Origin: Burkholderiales bacterium
GTDB taxonomy: Bacteria > Pseudomonadota > Gammaproteobacteria > Burkholderiales > Burkholderiaceae_C
Length of the DNA: 64,000 nucleotides
Direction: 5' to 3'
Assembly: GCA_016223165.1 (NCBI GenBank)
Contig: JACRPO010000012.1
Span: forward strand, 62,001 to 126,000
The translations under genes were made by a program, and so were the position numbers. The stretch's first letter is position 1. Every line of letters starts with the position of its first letter. The notes below the pieces were generated by a model. It did no database searches and was not told the DNA's origin. It worked only from the letters and a program-made list of their open reading frames with translations. Positions 19,005 through 29,520 of this stretch are shown piece by piece.

Positions 19005-19838
19005 ATGCTGCACACGCTCTCCGACCGCGACCCCATCACGCTGGCCCCGGTGGTGCGCCCGCACTGCGAAAGCCGGCTGCTGCACGCCCTGGGCAAGGCG
19101 CCGGACGCGTCGTCGAACATGACGCCGCCGCTGCGCCAGCGCGTGGCCACCGGCACGGTGCTGCTGCACGAGGGCGCGCCGGCGCGCCACATCTGCGTCG
19201 TGCAGGCCGGCACCTTCAAGAGCGCGAAGACGGGCGACGACGGCTACGAGCACGTGCTCGGCTTCTCGCTGCGCGGCGACCTGCTCGGCTACGACGGCCT
19301 GGCGAACGGCGCCTATGCCAGCGCGGCCGTCGCGCTGGAGGACAGCGTCGTCTTCACGCTGCCGCTCAGGCAGTTCGAGACCTTGCGGCACGCCGACGCC
19401 GCGTTCGACCTCGCGCTGCAGGCCGCGCTGTCGCAGCAGATGAGCCGCGCCATCGAGCTCGCCGAGCTGATGTCGGCGGTCGCCGCCGACGCGCGCCTGG
19501 CGCGCTTCCTGCTGCACGTGTCGGCGCGCATGGCCGAGCAGGGGCTGTCGCCGCGCCGGCTGCGCCTGCGCATGAACCGGCGCGAGATCGCCAGCCACCT
19601 CGGCGTGGCGCACGAGACCGTGAGCCGATGCTTCAGCCTGCTCGCCGAGCGCGGCTACCTGCTCGTCGACAACCGCGAGATCGAGATCGTCGACATGGAC
19701 GGCCTGCGCGCACATGCGCACTGCACGCGCGGGCCGGCGGAGGAGCCGCAGCAGGGAGCGGACCCTTCGCGCCCGGCGCTCACTCGATCTTCAGCGAACG
19801 GCTCGCGCTCTCGGTGGCGCGCGGCAGCCGCAGCGTGA
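19005..19838 (+). CDS. Crp/Fnr-family transcriptional regulator
   Basis: The protein has 277 residues: a cyclic-nucleotide-binding-like beta-roll (about 40-150), a long dimer helix, and a winged HTH (about 185-225, NRREIASHLGVAHETVSRCF). The E-T-V-S-R motif predicts TTGAT half-sites. The cluster of N-terminal cysteines that binds [4Fe-4S] in FNR is absent (one Cys at about 21), so it is not a classic oxygen-sensing FNR; DNR- or FixK-like behaviour is more likely. The last 20 residues are Arg/Ala-rich, and their DNA overlaps the convergent hsp20 gene by 59 bp. It may control the FNR-like boxes found across 18.8-26.7 kb. Confidence 0.87.
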   Translation: MLHTLSDRDPITLAPVVRPHCESRLLHALGKAPDASSNMTPPLRQRVATGTVLLHEGAPARHICVVQAGTFKSAKTGDDGYEHVLGFSLRGDLLGYDGLANGAYASAAVALEDSVVFTLPLRQFETLRHADAAFDLALQAALSQQMSRAIELAELMSAVAADARLARFLLHVSARMAEQGLSPRRLRLRMNRREIASHLGVAHETVSRCFSLLAERGYLLVDNREIEIVDMDGLRAHAHCTRGPAEEPQQGADPSRPALTRSSANGSRSRWRAAAAA

Positions 19839-20214
19839 GCACGCCGTTGTCCAGCTTCGCGGTCGATGCCTTGGCGTCGACCTCGTGCGGCAGCGTGAAG
19901 CTGCGCGCGCAGCTGCCGTAGTACAGCTCGCGCACCAGCGTGCGCCTGCCGCCGGGGCCCTTGTCGCCCTTCTCTTCCTTCTCCTGCTTCACCTCGGTGC
20001 TGATGGAGACGACGTTGCCGTCGATGGCGACGCGGATGTCCTCCTTCTTCGCACCGGGCACCTCGGCGCGCACCTCGAAGCCCTTGTCGTCCTCCTTCAC
20101 GTCGACGCGGATGTCGGCCGGCCCCTCGATGGGCGCCGGCATGCGCGCGAATCGGCGGAAGATTTCGGGGAACAGGTCGTCGAACATCCTGTCCGTGCGG
20201 GTCAATGCGGTCAT
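19780..20214 (-). CDS. Small heat-shock protein, Hsp20 family
   Basis: The protein has 144 residues. The alpha-crystallin domain runs from about residue 38 (DIRVDVKEDDKGFEVRAEVPG) through KKEDIRVAIDGNVVSIS to the C-terminal LDNGVLTLRLPR motif. It is an ATP-independent holdase that protects unfolding proteins under stress. ATG 20214 has an AGGAG ribosome-binding site close upstream; a longer in-frame start at 20313 is not needed. Its 3' end overlaps the convergent Crp/Fnr gene. A weak FNR-like site sits about 90 bp upstream. Confidence 0.92.
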   Translation of the reverse strand: MTALTRTDRMFDDLFPEIFRRFARMPAPIEGPADIRVDVKEDDKGFEVRAEVPGAKKEDIRVAIDGNVVSISTEVKQEKEEKGDKGPGGRRTLVRELYYGSCARSFTLPHEVDAKASTAKLDNGVLTLRLPRATESASRSLKIE

Positions 20215-20299
20215 GGAACGCTCCTGTCTCGGTTGGCGCCGCGGCAGCCCTTGCACGCGGTTCGCAGCGGGCAATCTATGCGCCGCCGCGGGGTTTGCA

Positions 20300-20313
20300 T
20301 TGCGCTGGCTCAA
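20300..20313. promoter_or_regulatory. Weak FNR-like box upstream of hsp20
   Basis: TTGCG-CTGG-CTCAA keeps seven of ten FNR-box positions. Its position, about 86-99 bp upstream of the hsp20 ATG, suits activation. On its own this would be unconvincing; it is listed because stronger boxes recur nearby. Confidence 0.3.
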
Positions 20314-20433
20314 GCCGGTGCCGGCGGCCTGCGCGAGACGCCCGGCGCGGGCCCGTCACGCGCGGCGACCGCCACAAGGATCAGCATGAGCGGGCTCGCC
20401 GACTGCCGCAGCGCCAGGCGGCGGCAAGCGACT

Positions 20434-21012
20434 TCAGCGCCGCAATCCGGTGCCCACGGTCCAGCCCGCGGTGCCCATCGCCGGCACGCGCAAACGCGGC
20501 TGCGGCGGAAGGGGCGGAGCGACCGGCGGCGCCGGCTCGCCCGGTGATGTCGGTGGCAGCGGCCACACCGACGTCGCCTCGCGCTCCCGCCCCGTGGCCA
20601 GCGCACCGGCCAGGCCCGCAAACTGCGCCGCGCAGACGCGGAACAGGTCGTCGAACGAAAGGACGCCGACGAGGTGCCCGTCGTCGTCGCGCACGAGCAG
20701 CCGCCGTACGCCGCCCGAGTGCATGAGGGCGATCGCCTCGCCGAGATCGGCCGACCCGGCCACGCTCAGCAGCGTCTGCGCGCCGAGCAACGCCCCGATG
20801 GCGACGTTGCCGGTGTCGCCACCGCGCGCCAGCACCTCGATCACCAGGTCGCGGTCGGTGACGAGCCCGGCCACGTGTGCGCCGTCGGACGCCATCTGGG
20901 TGACGACGACGGTGCCCACGTGGTGCTCGCGCATCAGGCGCGCCGCCTTTTGCAGCGACTCTTCGCGGTTCACGCTCACGATGTCGCGCGAGCAAATCGA
21001 TGCCACGTTCAT
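20434..21012 (-). CDS. CBS-domain pair protein
   Basis: This 192-residue protein has two CBS motifs: about 1-60 (MNVASICSRDIVSVNREESL, HVGTVVV, GLVTDRDLV) and about 72-130 (ALLGAQTLLSV, SGGVRRLLVRDDDGHLVGVLSFDDL). CBS pairs bind adenosine nucleotides and report energy state. The C-terminal 50 residues are proline-rich and unconserved. ATG 21012 is chosen because the first CBS motif starts there; the frame is open further upstream. Such genes are common beside Hsp20 and low-oxygen genes. It lies 120 bp after the ACP gene with an FNR-like site between, so it may have its own promoter. Confidence 0.87.
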   Translation of the reverse strand: MNVASICSRDIVSVNREESLQKAARLMREHHVGTVVVTQMASDGAHVAGLVTDRDLVIEVLARGGDTGNVAIGALLGAQTLLSVAGSADLGEAIALMHSGGVRRLLVRDDDGHLVGVLSFDDLFRVCAAQFAGLAGALATGREREATSVWPLPPTSPGEPAPPVAPPLPPQPRLRVPAMGTAGWTVGTGLRR

Positions 21013-21094
21013 GGTCGGCTTTCGTTGGGGCCCGCATGCCGGGCCGTCGGATCCCTGGAGGCCACCATGCTGACGCGCCACCCTGCCGGCCTCG

Positions 21095-21108
21095 TTGACG
21101 AAGCTCAA
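21095..21108. promoter_or_regulatory. FNR-like box upstream of CBS gene
   Basis: TTGAC-GAAG-CTCAA keeps eight of ten FNR-box positions. It sits 83-96 bp upstream of the CBS-domain gene start, in the gap after the ACP gene. The spacing is compatible with activator binding near -41.5. Confidence 0.4.
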
Positions 21109-21132
21109 TCGGCTGCAGCCGGCCGCATCTGC

Positions 21133-21381
21133 TCAGGCCACGCCGTGCCCCTCGCAGTAGTCGACGATCTGCTCCAGCGTGTGCAGCCGCCCGGCCTCGG
21201 CGTCGGGGATGTCGACGCCGAGCTTGTCGTGCACGGCGACGAGGAAGTTGAGCCAGTCGGCCGAGTCGAGGTCGACCTGCTGGCGCAGCCGGCGCCGCGG
21301 GTCGATCGACGGCAACTCGACCTCGGGCGCGATCTCGCCCAGCGCGGCGAGCAGTTGGTTGCGGATCTCGTCGCGTGTCAT
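21133..21381 (-). CDS. Acyl carrier protein-like protein
   Basis: This 82-residue acidic helical protein carries the phosphopantetheine attachment motif VDLDSADWLNFL, with the serine of DSADW as the predicted prosthetic-group site. It ends a dehydrogenase operon, overlapping the E2 stop by ATGA, which is an unusual place for an ACP. A plausible role is to accept an acyl group made by the E1-E2 complex or the acyl-CoA synthetase, but I know of no proven function. It is too divergent to be the housekeeping fatty-acid ACP. Confidence 0.82.
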   Translation of the reverse strand: MTRDEIRNQLLAALGEIAPEVELPSIDPRRRLRQQVDLDSADWLNFLVAVHDKLGVDIPDAEAGRLHTLEQIVDYCEGHGVA

Positions 21382-22730
21382 CGCTTCTCCTCTTGCGGGC
21401 CCGGCGCGGTGCCCGGCCGGTCCAGCGCCTCGGGGTCCTGCAGCGACTCGCGCACCGCCGCCAGCAGCAGCGCACCGCGGTGGCCGTCGCTCGCGCGGTG
21501 GTCGGCCGCGAGCGTGGCCGTGAGCATCGGCATCGCGCGCAGGCTGCCGTCGTCGGCCACCACCGGCCTCGGCGCGATGCGCCCGAACCCGACCAGCGCC
21601 ACCTGCGGCGGGTAGATGACGCCGAAGACGCTCGCCACGCCCTGCTCGCCGAGGTTGGTGACGGTGATCGTGGGGTCGGCGAGCTCGGAACTGCGCAGCG
21701 CGCCGGCGCGCGTGCGCTTCACGAGGTCGAGCAGCGAGCGCGTCAGCGACGCGATGTCGTGACGGTCGACATCGTGCAGGGCCGGCGCGACGAGCCCGCC
21801 CTCGCGCAGCGAGATCGCCACGCCGAGGTGCACACCGGCAGCGGCGACGAAGGCACCCTCGCGCCAGAAGCCGTTGAACTCAGGATAGCGACGCAGCGCG
21901 AGGGCCACGGACTTCAGCAGCAGCGCCGCCGGCAGCAGGCGCAAGGCGGCCGGCAGGTCGGCGTTGCGCTGCGCGAGCCAGGCCGCGCCGCGCGCGAATT
22001 CGATCTCCTCGGCGAGGTAGTAGTGCGGGATCTCGCGCTTGGAGCGCGACATCGCCGCGGCGATGGTCTGCCGCATCGCCTGCGCGCGCGAGGCGGCGGT
22101 CGGCGCGGGACCGGGCACGTTCGCCTGCGCGCTGCCGGCACCGCCATGCGGCACGATGCTCGCGGCGCTGCCGGGCGCTGAACCTCCCGCCCCGGCGCGC
22201 AGAGCCGCCTGCACATCCTCGAGCGACACGATGCCACGCGGCGCGGCGATCCGCGCGAGATCGAGACCATGCTCTTCGGCGAGGCGCCGTGCCACCGGCG
22301 AGACGCGAAGCGACGCGCCGGCGCCCGCGGCGCCAGGAGCCGCAAGCGTCGGTGCGGCCGGCTGCACGAGGCCGCGCGCAGCGGCCGCCGCCGCCTGTGC
22401 CGTCGGCGCCGCCGGACCCGCGCGCGACGCCGTCGCTCCGAGTCGCCGCGCGACCATCGCTGCCCACTCGCGCTCGACATCGGCCTCGCTCTCGCCCACT
22501 GCGCGCAGCACGGCCAGCGCCGCGCCCACCGGCAGCCGCGTGCCGGGTTCGGCGAGCAGCGCGTGCACGACGCCCTCGTCCCAGCACTCGACGTCGATGG
22601 CCGCCTTGGTGGTATCGACCACGGCCACCACCTGGCCCTTCTTCACCGTGTCGCCCGGCTGCACCCGCCATTCGACGAGTGTGCCGTCGTCCATGTCGGA
22701 GCCGAGCGAAGGCAGCCGGAACTCGATCAC
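21378..22730 (-). CDS. pdhC: Dihydrolipoamide acyltransferase (E2) of a 2-oxoacid dehydrogenase
   Basis: The protein has 450 residues. One N-terminal lipoyl domain has its lysine in DTTKAAIDVECW (about K43). An Ala/Pro linker follows, then an E3/E1-binding domain (about 142-178, RVSPVARRLAEEHGLDLARI) and a catalytic acyltransferase core ending with the DHRASDG motif. The core motif normally reads DHRxxDG, so the histidine and aspartate are intact. It transfers the acyl group from E1 to CoA. It overlaps the ACP gene by ATGA and lies 25 bp after E1beta. No E3 (lipoamide dehydrogenase) gene is nearby, so E3 must be shared. Confidence 0.9.
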   Translation of the reverse strand: MIEFRLPSLGSDMDDGTLVEWRVQPGDTVKKGQVVAVVDTTKAAIDVECWDEGVVHALLAEPGTRLPVGAALAVLRAVGESEADVEREWAAMVARRLGATASRAGPAAPTAQAAAAAARGLVQPAAPTLAAPGAAGAGASLRVSPVARRLAEEHGLDLARIAAPRGIVSLEDVQAALRAGAGGSAPGSAASIVPHGGAGSAQANVPGPAPTAASRAQAMRQTIAAAMSRSKREIPHYYLAEEIEFARGAAWLAQRNADLPAALRLLPAALLLKSVALALRRYPEFNGFWREGAFVAAAGVHLGVAISLREGGLVAPALHDVDRHDIASLTRSLLDLVKRTRAGALRSSELADPTITVTNLGEQGVASVFGVIYPPQVALVGFGRIAPRPVVADDGSLRAMPMLTATLAADHRASDGHRGALLLAAVRESLQDPEALDRPGTAPGPQEEKR

Positions 22731-22755
22731 CGCGGCCTCCGCACTGCCGCCGGGT

Positions 22756-23736
22756 TCACCGAGGGTGCCGCAGCGCGCGCGCGGCGACGACGATCTTCGG
22801 CGGCAGCGGCAGCGCCGCCTCCTCCATGTGCCTGGCGTAGGGGATCGGCACCTCCTCGCTGCACACGCGCGCCGGCGGCGCGTCGAGGTCGTAGAAGGCC
22901 TCTTCGGCGATGCGTGCCATCACCTCCGCGGCCAGGCTGCAGGTGCGCCAGCCTTCGTCGACGACGAGCGCGCGGTGCGTCTTGCGCACTGAGGCGAGCA
23001 CGGTGGCCATGTCGAGCGGGCGCAGCACGCGCAGGTCGATGACCTCGGCCACGATGCCTTCGGCCGCGAGCGTGTCGGCCGCCGCGAGGGCGCGCGGCAG
23101 GCTGCCGCCGTAGGTGACGATCGTCAGGTCACCGCCCGTGCGGCGCACCGCCGCCTGCGTGATGTCGACCGCCGGCGCCGGTTCGGGCAGCTCGCCCTCG
23201 AGGTTGTAGAGCTGCGCATGCTCGAAGAGGATCACCGGGTCCGGGTCCTGCAGCGCCGGCCAGAGCATGCCGCGCGCGTCGGCCAGCGTCGCCGGCGCCA
23301 GCACCTTGAGCCCCGGCACATGCGCGTACCAGACCTCCAGGCTGTGCGAATGCTGCGCGGCGAGCTGCCGCCCGGCGCCGGTGGCCATGCGGATGACGAC
23401 GGGCACCGAGAACTGCCCGCCCGACATGTGGCGCAGCGCCGCCGCGGTGTTGACGATGGCGTCGAGCGCCAGCAGGCTGAAGTTGACCGTCATCACCTCG
23501 ACGATGGGGCGCATGCCGCCCATCGCGGCGCCGATGCCGGCGCCGACGAAGCCCAGTTCCGACAACGGCGTGTCGCGCACGCGCGCCTCGCCGAACTCCT
23601 CCAGCAGGCCCTTGGTCACCGCATAGCTGCCGCCGTAGCGGCCGACGTCCTCGCCCATCACGAACACGCGCGCATCGCGCTGCAGGGCCTCGCGGTGGGC
23701 GGTGCGCAGGGCTTCGCGGTAGGTGGTGGCAGGCAT
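22756..23736 (-). CDS. pdhB: 2-Oxoacid (pyruvate-type) dehydrogenase E1 beta subunit
   Basis: This 326-residue transketolase-type subunit shows the family segments FVMGEDVGRYGGSYAVTKGL, RVRDTPLSELGFVGAGIGAAMGG, AAQHSHSLEVWYAHVPGLKV and the C-terminal domain (LTIVTYGG, EVIDLRVLRPLD). It completes the thiamine diphosphate site together with E1alpha. It lies 7 bp after the E1alpha gene and 25 bp before E2, in the same operon. Sequence alone suggests pyruvate or acetoin as substrate rather than a branched-chain oxoacid. Confidence 0.9.
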   Translation of the reverse strand: MPATTYREALRTAHREALQRDARVFVMGEDVGRYGGSYAVTKGLLEEFGEARVRDTPLSELGFVGAGIGAAMGGMRPIVEVMTVNFSLLALDAIVNTAAALRHMSGGQFSVPVVIRMATGAGRQLAAQHSHSLEVWYAHVPGLKVLAPATLADARGMLWPALQDPDPVILFEHAQLYNLEGELPEPAPAVDITQAAVRRTGGDLTIVTYGGSLPRALAAADTLAAEGIVAEVIDLRVLRPLDMATVLASVRKTHRALVVDEGWRTCSLAAEVMARIAEEAFYDLDAPPARVCSEEVPIPYARHMEEAALPLPPKIVVAARALRHPR

Positions 23737-23743
23737 GTCGGGT

Positions 23744-24807
23744 TCAGGCGGCCGTCACGTCGCGCGCCAGGTCCGCCACCGCTTCCCAGGTGCCGGCTTC
23801 GGCGAAGGCCACCGCCGCATCGACCTCGGCCATCGCCTCGCCGTCCAGGCGCTGGAAGTCGGCTTCGCTCATCAGGCCCGCGGCCTTCAGCTTGTCGGTG
23901 AACGAGTGGATCGGGCCGTGGGTCTTCCAGCGCTCGACCTCGGCCTTGTCGCGGTAGAGCTCGGGGTCGTACATCGAGTGCGCGCGGAAGCGGTAGGTGT
24001 GCAGCTCGAGGAAGAATGGCCGGCGCTGCGCACGCACCTGCTCGATCGCCTGGCGCGCCGCGTCGTGCACGGCGAGCACGTTCATGCCGTTGACGTGGCC
24101 GGTGGGCATGTCGTAGCCGGCGAGCTTCTTCGTCAGGTCGATCTGCGCCTCGCTGCGCGACAGCGCAGTGCCCATCGCGTAGAGGTTGTTCTCGCAGACG
24201 AAGAGCACCGGCAGCCGCCACAGCGAGGCGAGGTTCATCGACTCGTGGAAGGCGCCTTCGGCCACCGCGCCCTCGCCGAAGAAGCACACGGTGACGGCGC
24301 CCGGCCGCGGCAGCATCGTGTCGGCGAGCGCCAGCCCCACGGCGAGCGGCAGGCCGCCGCCGACGATGGCGTTACCGCCGTAGAAGCGCGTGCCGCGGTC
24401 AAACAGGTGCATCGAACCGCCGCGTCCGCGCGAGCAGCCCTCCTGCTTGCCGTACATCTCGGCCATGATCGAATTCATCGGCACGCCGCGCAGCAGTGCG
24501 TGGCCGTGTTCGCGGTAGGTCGCCAGCACGTTGTCTTCGGGCGCGAGGTTGGGCATGACGCCGGCGGCCACCGCCTCCTCGCCGATGTACAGGTGCAGGA
24601 AGCCGCGGATCCTGCCCTCGCCGTAGAGCTGCGCGCAGCGCTCTTCCATGCGGCGGATGCGCAGCATGTCGCGCAGGCGCGCCAGGCAGAACTCGCGGCC
24701 GTGCGTGGCCGGCTGAATGGCGTAGCGCAGCAGCGCCTCGGCATCTGCGGCGGTCAATGCCCGCCCGGCCGGCCCGATCGCGCCGGCCGTGGCCTGCGGT
24801 GCCGGCT

Positions 24808-24811
<4 letters not shown>
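23744..24811 (-). CDS. pdhA: 2-Oxoacid (pyruvate-type) dehydrogenase E1 alpha subunit
   Basis: The protein has 355 residues. The thiamine diphosphate motif is GEGAVAEGAFHESMNLASLW through CENN, and the conserved RGRGGSMHL and YRFRAHSMYDP loops are present. It catalyses decarboxylation of the 2-oxoacid and reductive acylation of the E2 lipoyl group. ATG 24811 overlaps the stop of the acyl-CoA synthetase gene (ATGA), so synthetase and dehydrogenase are translationally coupled. That coupling hints at an acetate/acetyl-CoA module. Confidence 0.9.
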
Positions 24812-26655
<1,844 letters not shown>

Positions 26656-26731
26656 GGCGGGTCGGGCCGAGTCATCCCGAGGTCAGGGCGGGCCCGTGCG
26701 CATCATTCAATCGCGCGGGAACCGATTCGCA

Positions 26732-26745
26732 TTGAGCCGGATCAA
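26732..26745. promoter_or_regulatory. FNR-like box between synthetase and phosphoribosyltransferase genes
   Basis: TTGAG-CCGG-ATCAA matches nine of ten positions of TTGAT-N4-ATCAA. It lies between divergent genes, about 77 bp from the minus-strand synthetase start and 136 bp from the plus-strand phosphoribosyltransferase start, in an AT-richer stretch. This is one of the two best boxes in the window. Confidence 0.6.
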
Positions 26746-26880
26746 CACCGTCGCAATCGCCTTGCGGGTCAATGCGTCGTCACGATCCGCGGTGATTCGC
26801 GCCGGTTTGCAACGACTGCCAGCGGGCGCCGGTTGGCACCGATCGACGAGACCCAGGAAAGACGAGGAGCCCAGGCCAAG

Positions 26881-27621
26881 ATGTCCCGATCACGCGACGC
26901 CCCTGTGCCGCGGCGGCCCCCAGCGCCGATCGCGCCACCCCTGCCTCGCCTGCCCTTTGCCGACCGCGCCGCGGCCGGCGAGGCGCTGGCTGCGCACCTG
27001 CTGACGCTGCCGGTAGCCCGCGAAGCACCGCTCGTGCTGGCCTTGCCGCGTGGCGGCGTGCCGGTGGCGCTCGTCGTCGCGCGCGCCCTGCATGCGCCGC
27101 TGGACCTGCTGCTGGTGCGCAAGATCGGCGCCCCGGGCCAGCCCGAGCTCGCGGTGGCCGCGCTCGTCGACGGCACGCCGCCCGAGGTGGTGGTCGACAC
27201 CGCGATGTGCGAGCGCGTCGGCGCCGACGACGAGTATCTCGCCGCGAAGGCGCGTGCGGCCCTCGAGGAGATCCGGCGCCGGCGCGACCTCTATCTCGGC
27301 GGCCGTGCGCCGGTGACGGTGTCCGGCCGCAGCGTCATCGTCGTCGACGATGGCGTCGCCACCGGCACGACGATGCGCGCGGCGCTGCAGGGCCTGCGCC
27401 GGCAGCACCCGCGGCGGCTGGTGGTGGCCGTGCCCGTCGCCTCGCGCGAGGCGGCGGCGCGCCTGCGCGCCCTGGCCGACGAGTGGGTGTGCCTGGCCGA
27501 GCCGGTGCCGTTCGAGGCGGTGGGCTCCCACTACCGCCAGTTCGAGCAGGTCGGCGACGACGACGTGATGCAGGCGCTGGCCGCCGCCGCCGCGGCCCTC
27601 GATGAGGCGGCCACGCCGTAA
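26881..27621 (+). CDS. Phosphoribosyltransferase-domain protein
   Basis: The protein has 246 residues. The PRPP-binding loop is clear (VIVVDDGVATGTTMRAAL, about 153-170), preceded by LPRGGVPVA and LLVRKIGAPGQPELAVAAL, the signature of the stress-cluster PRTase-like family. These genes commonly sit beside dienelactone-hydrolase-like and Hsp20 genes, as here. Biochemical function in this family is poorly defined. The stop is 4 bp before the hydrolase start, so they are cotranscribed. Confidence 0.87.
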   Translation: MSRSRDAPVPRRPPAPIAPPLPRLPFADRAAAGEALAAHLLTLPVAREAPLVLALPRGGVPVALVVARALHAPLDLLLVRKIGAPGQPELAVAALVDGTPPEVVVDTAMCERVGADDEYLAAKARAALEEIRRRRDLYLGGRAPVTVSGRSVIVVDDGVATGTTMRAALQGLRRQHPRRLVVAVPVASREAAARLRALADEWVCLAEPVPFEAVGSHYRQFEQVGDDDVMQALAAAAAALDEAATP

Positions 27622-27625
27622 CCCC

Positions 27626-28315
27626 ATGGCAGCGATGAACAACCACAACGGCGAGTCGGTGCGCATCGGCCCGCTCGGCCTGCCGGGCGTGCTCGGGGCC
27701 ATGCCGCACTCGTCGGGCCTCGTGGTCTTCGCGCACGGCAGCGGCAGCAGCCGGCTGAGCCCGCGCAACCACTTCGTGGCCGAGGCGCTGCAGCAGGAAC
27801 GGCTGACGACGCTGCTGTTCGACCTGCTCGATGCCCACGAGGCCGAAGACCGCGACAAGGCGTTCGACATCGAGCTGCTCGCCGGCCGCCTGGAACACGC
27901 CATGCGCTGGGCGCGCGAGCACCCGGCGCTGCGCGCGCTGCCGCTCGGCCTCTTCGGCGCCAGCACCGGCGCGGCGGCGGCGCTGGTTGCCGCGGCACGC
28001 CGGCCCGAGCAGGTGTGCGCCGTCGTCTCGCGCGGCGGGCGGCCCGACCTGGCCGGCGAGGCCCTGACCCGCGTGCGCGCGCCGACGCTGCTCATCGTCG
28101 GCGGCCTCGACGAGGAGGTGCTCGGCCTCAACCGGCAGGCGATGGCGCGCATGACGAACAACGAGCACCGCCTCGACATCGTGCGCGGCGCCACCCATCT
28201 CTTCGAGGAAGCCGGCGCGCTGCAGACAGTGGCGCGGATGGCGCGCGCCTGGTTCAGCGAGCACTTCGAGCGCGCCGGCGCGGCGGGTGGCGCCGGCGGA
28301 CCGGGCCGGGGCTGA
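27626..28315 (+). CDS. Dienelactone hydrolase-like alpha/beta hydrolase
   Basis: The protein has 229 residues and an intact triad: nucleophile elbow FGASTGA with S113, acid D162 in LIVGGLDEEVL, and H191 in RGATHLFEE. The oxyanion segment is VVFAHGSGSSRLSPRN. ATG 27626 is chosen as the first good start after the upstream gene; an internal ATG at 27635 is also possible. It is the active counterpart of the defective copy at 15611. The substrate is unknown; linkage to the phosphoribosyltransferase is typical. Confidence 0.87.
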   Translation: MAAMNNHNGESVRIGPLGLPGVLGAMPHSSGLVVFAHGSGSSRLSPRNHFVAEALQQERLTTLLFDLLDAHEAEDRDKAFDIELLAGRLEHAMRWAREHPALRALPLGLFGASTGAAAALVAAARRPEQVCAVVSRGGRPDLAGEALTRVRAPTLLIVGGLDEEVLGLNRQAMARMTNNEHRLDIVRGATHLFEEAGALQTVARMARAWFSEHFERAGAAGGAGGPGRG

Positions 28316-28410
28316 AGGCATCGGCCGGCCACCACCGCCCGCGTCGGTGGCCGGACTGCGCGGGCCGCTGCGTATGATCGGCCTCGAGCCACAAGAGCAG
28401 AGGACGCGCC

Positions 28411-29388
28411 ATGCACGCTTGGCTTTGCGAGACGCTGGAAGGCGTCGAGAAGCTGCGCTGGGCCGAGTTGCCCACCCCCGAACCGAAGGCCGGCGAAGTT
28501 CGCATCGCCATCAAGGCGGCCAGCCTGAACTTCCCCGACCTGCTCACCGTGAAGGGGCAGTACCAGTTCAAGCCGCCGCTGCCCTTCGTGCCCGGCTCGG
28601 AGTTCGCCGGGCATGTCGAGGCCGTCGGCGAGGGCGTCAAGCACCTCCGGCCGGGCCAGGCCGTGGCCTGTGTCGGCACGGCCGGCGGCTTCGGCACGCA
28701 CGCCTGCGTCAGTGCGGCCGGCGTCATGCCGCTGCCGCCGGGCTTCGACCTCGTCGATGCCGCCGCCTTTGCGCTCACCTACGGCACTTCGCACCACGCG
28801 CTGCTCGACCGCGCGCAGTTGAAGGCGGGCGAGACCGTGCTCGTGCTCGGCGCCGCCGGCGGCGTGGGCACGGCGGCGATCCAGATCGCCAAGGCGGCTG
28901 GCGCGCGCGTCATCGCCGCCGTCTCCACCGATGCGAAGGCCGAGTTCTGCAAAGGCCTCGGCGCCGATGCGACGCTGAACTACGCCACCGCCAACGTGCG
29001 CGAGTCCATCAAGGCGCTCACCGAAGGCAAGGGCCCGGACATCGTCTACGACCCGGTGGGCGGCGACCTCGCCGAGCCGGTGTTCCGCTCGATCGGCTGG
29101 CGCGGCCGCTATCTCGTGATCGGCTTCACCCAGGGCAGCATTCCGGCCCTGCCGCTCAACCTGGCCCTGTTGAAGGGCGCCTCGATCGTCGGCGTCTTCT
29201 GGGGCGAGTTCGTGCGCCGCGAGCCCAAGGCCAGCGCCGCCTGCCTGGCGCAGCTCGCGTCGTGGTACCGCGAGGGCAAGATCAAACCCGCCATCGACCG
29301 CCGCCTGCCGATGCGCGAGGTGCACGCGGCCTATGCGCGCATGGGCACGCGCCAGGTGCAGGGCAAGGTCGTGCTCGTCAACGACTGA
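28411..29388 (+). CDS. NADPH:quinone oxidoreductase family protein (zinc-free MDR)
   Basis: This 325-residue medium-chain reductase has no zinc ligands. Typical motifs are SLNFPDLLTVKGQYQFKPPLPFVPGSEFAGHV and the nucleotide-binding fold VLVLGAAGGVGTAAIQIAKA, with the YDPVGGDLAEP loop. Such enzymes reduce quinones, enoyl groups or similar electrophiles with NADPH. It stands 95 bp after the hydrolase with its own ribosome-binding site (AGAGGA). The physiological substrate cannot be told. Confidence 0.88.
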   Translation: MHAWLCETLEGVEKLRWAELPTPEPKAGEVRIAIKAASLNFPDLLTVKGQYQFKPPLPFVPGSEFAGHVEAVGEGVKHLRPGQAVACVGTAGGFGTHACVSAAGVMPLPPGFDLVDAAAFALTYGTSHHALLDRAQLKAGETVLVLGAAGGVGTAAIQIAKAAGARVIAAVSTDAKAEFCKGLGADATLNYATANVRESIKALTEGKGPDIVYDPVGGDLAEPVFRSIGWRGRYLVIGFTQGSIPALPLNLALLKGASIVGVFWGEFVRREPKASAACLAQLASWYREGKIKPAIDRRLPMREVHAAYARMGTRQVQGKVVLVND

Positions 29389-29520
29389 TTCGATGATCGA
29401 TGATCGCCGATCGACGGCGAATGCCGGCAGTCACCGAGGAGCGGCGCCGATTGGCGATAGCATGACGGCCGCTCCATCACTCACCCCACCGGCCTCGACA
29501 GCGGCCAGGATCCGGCAACC

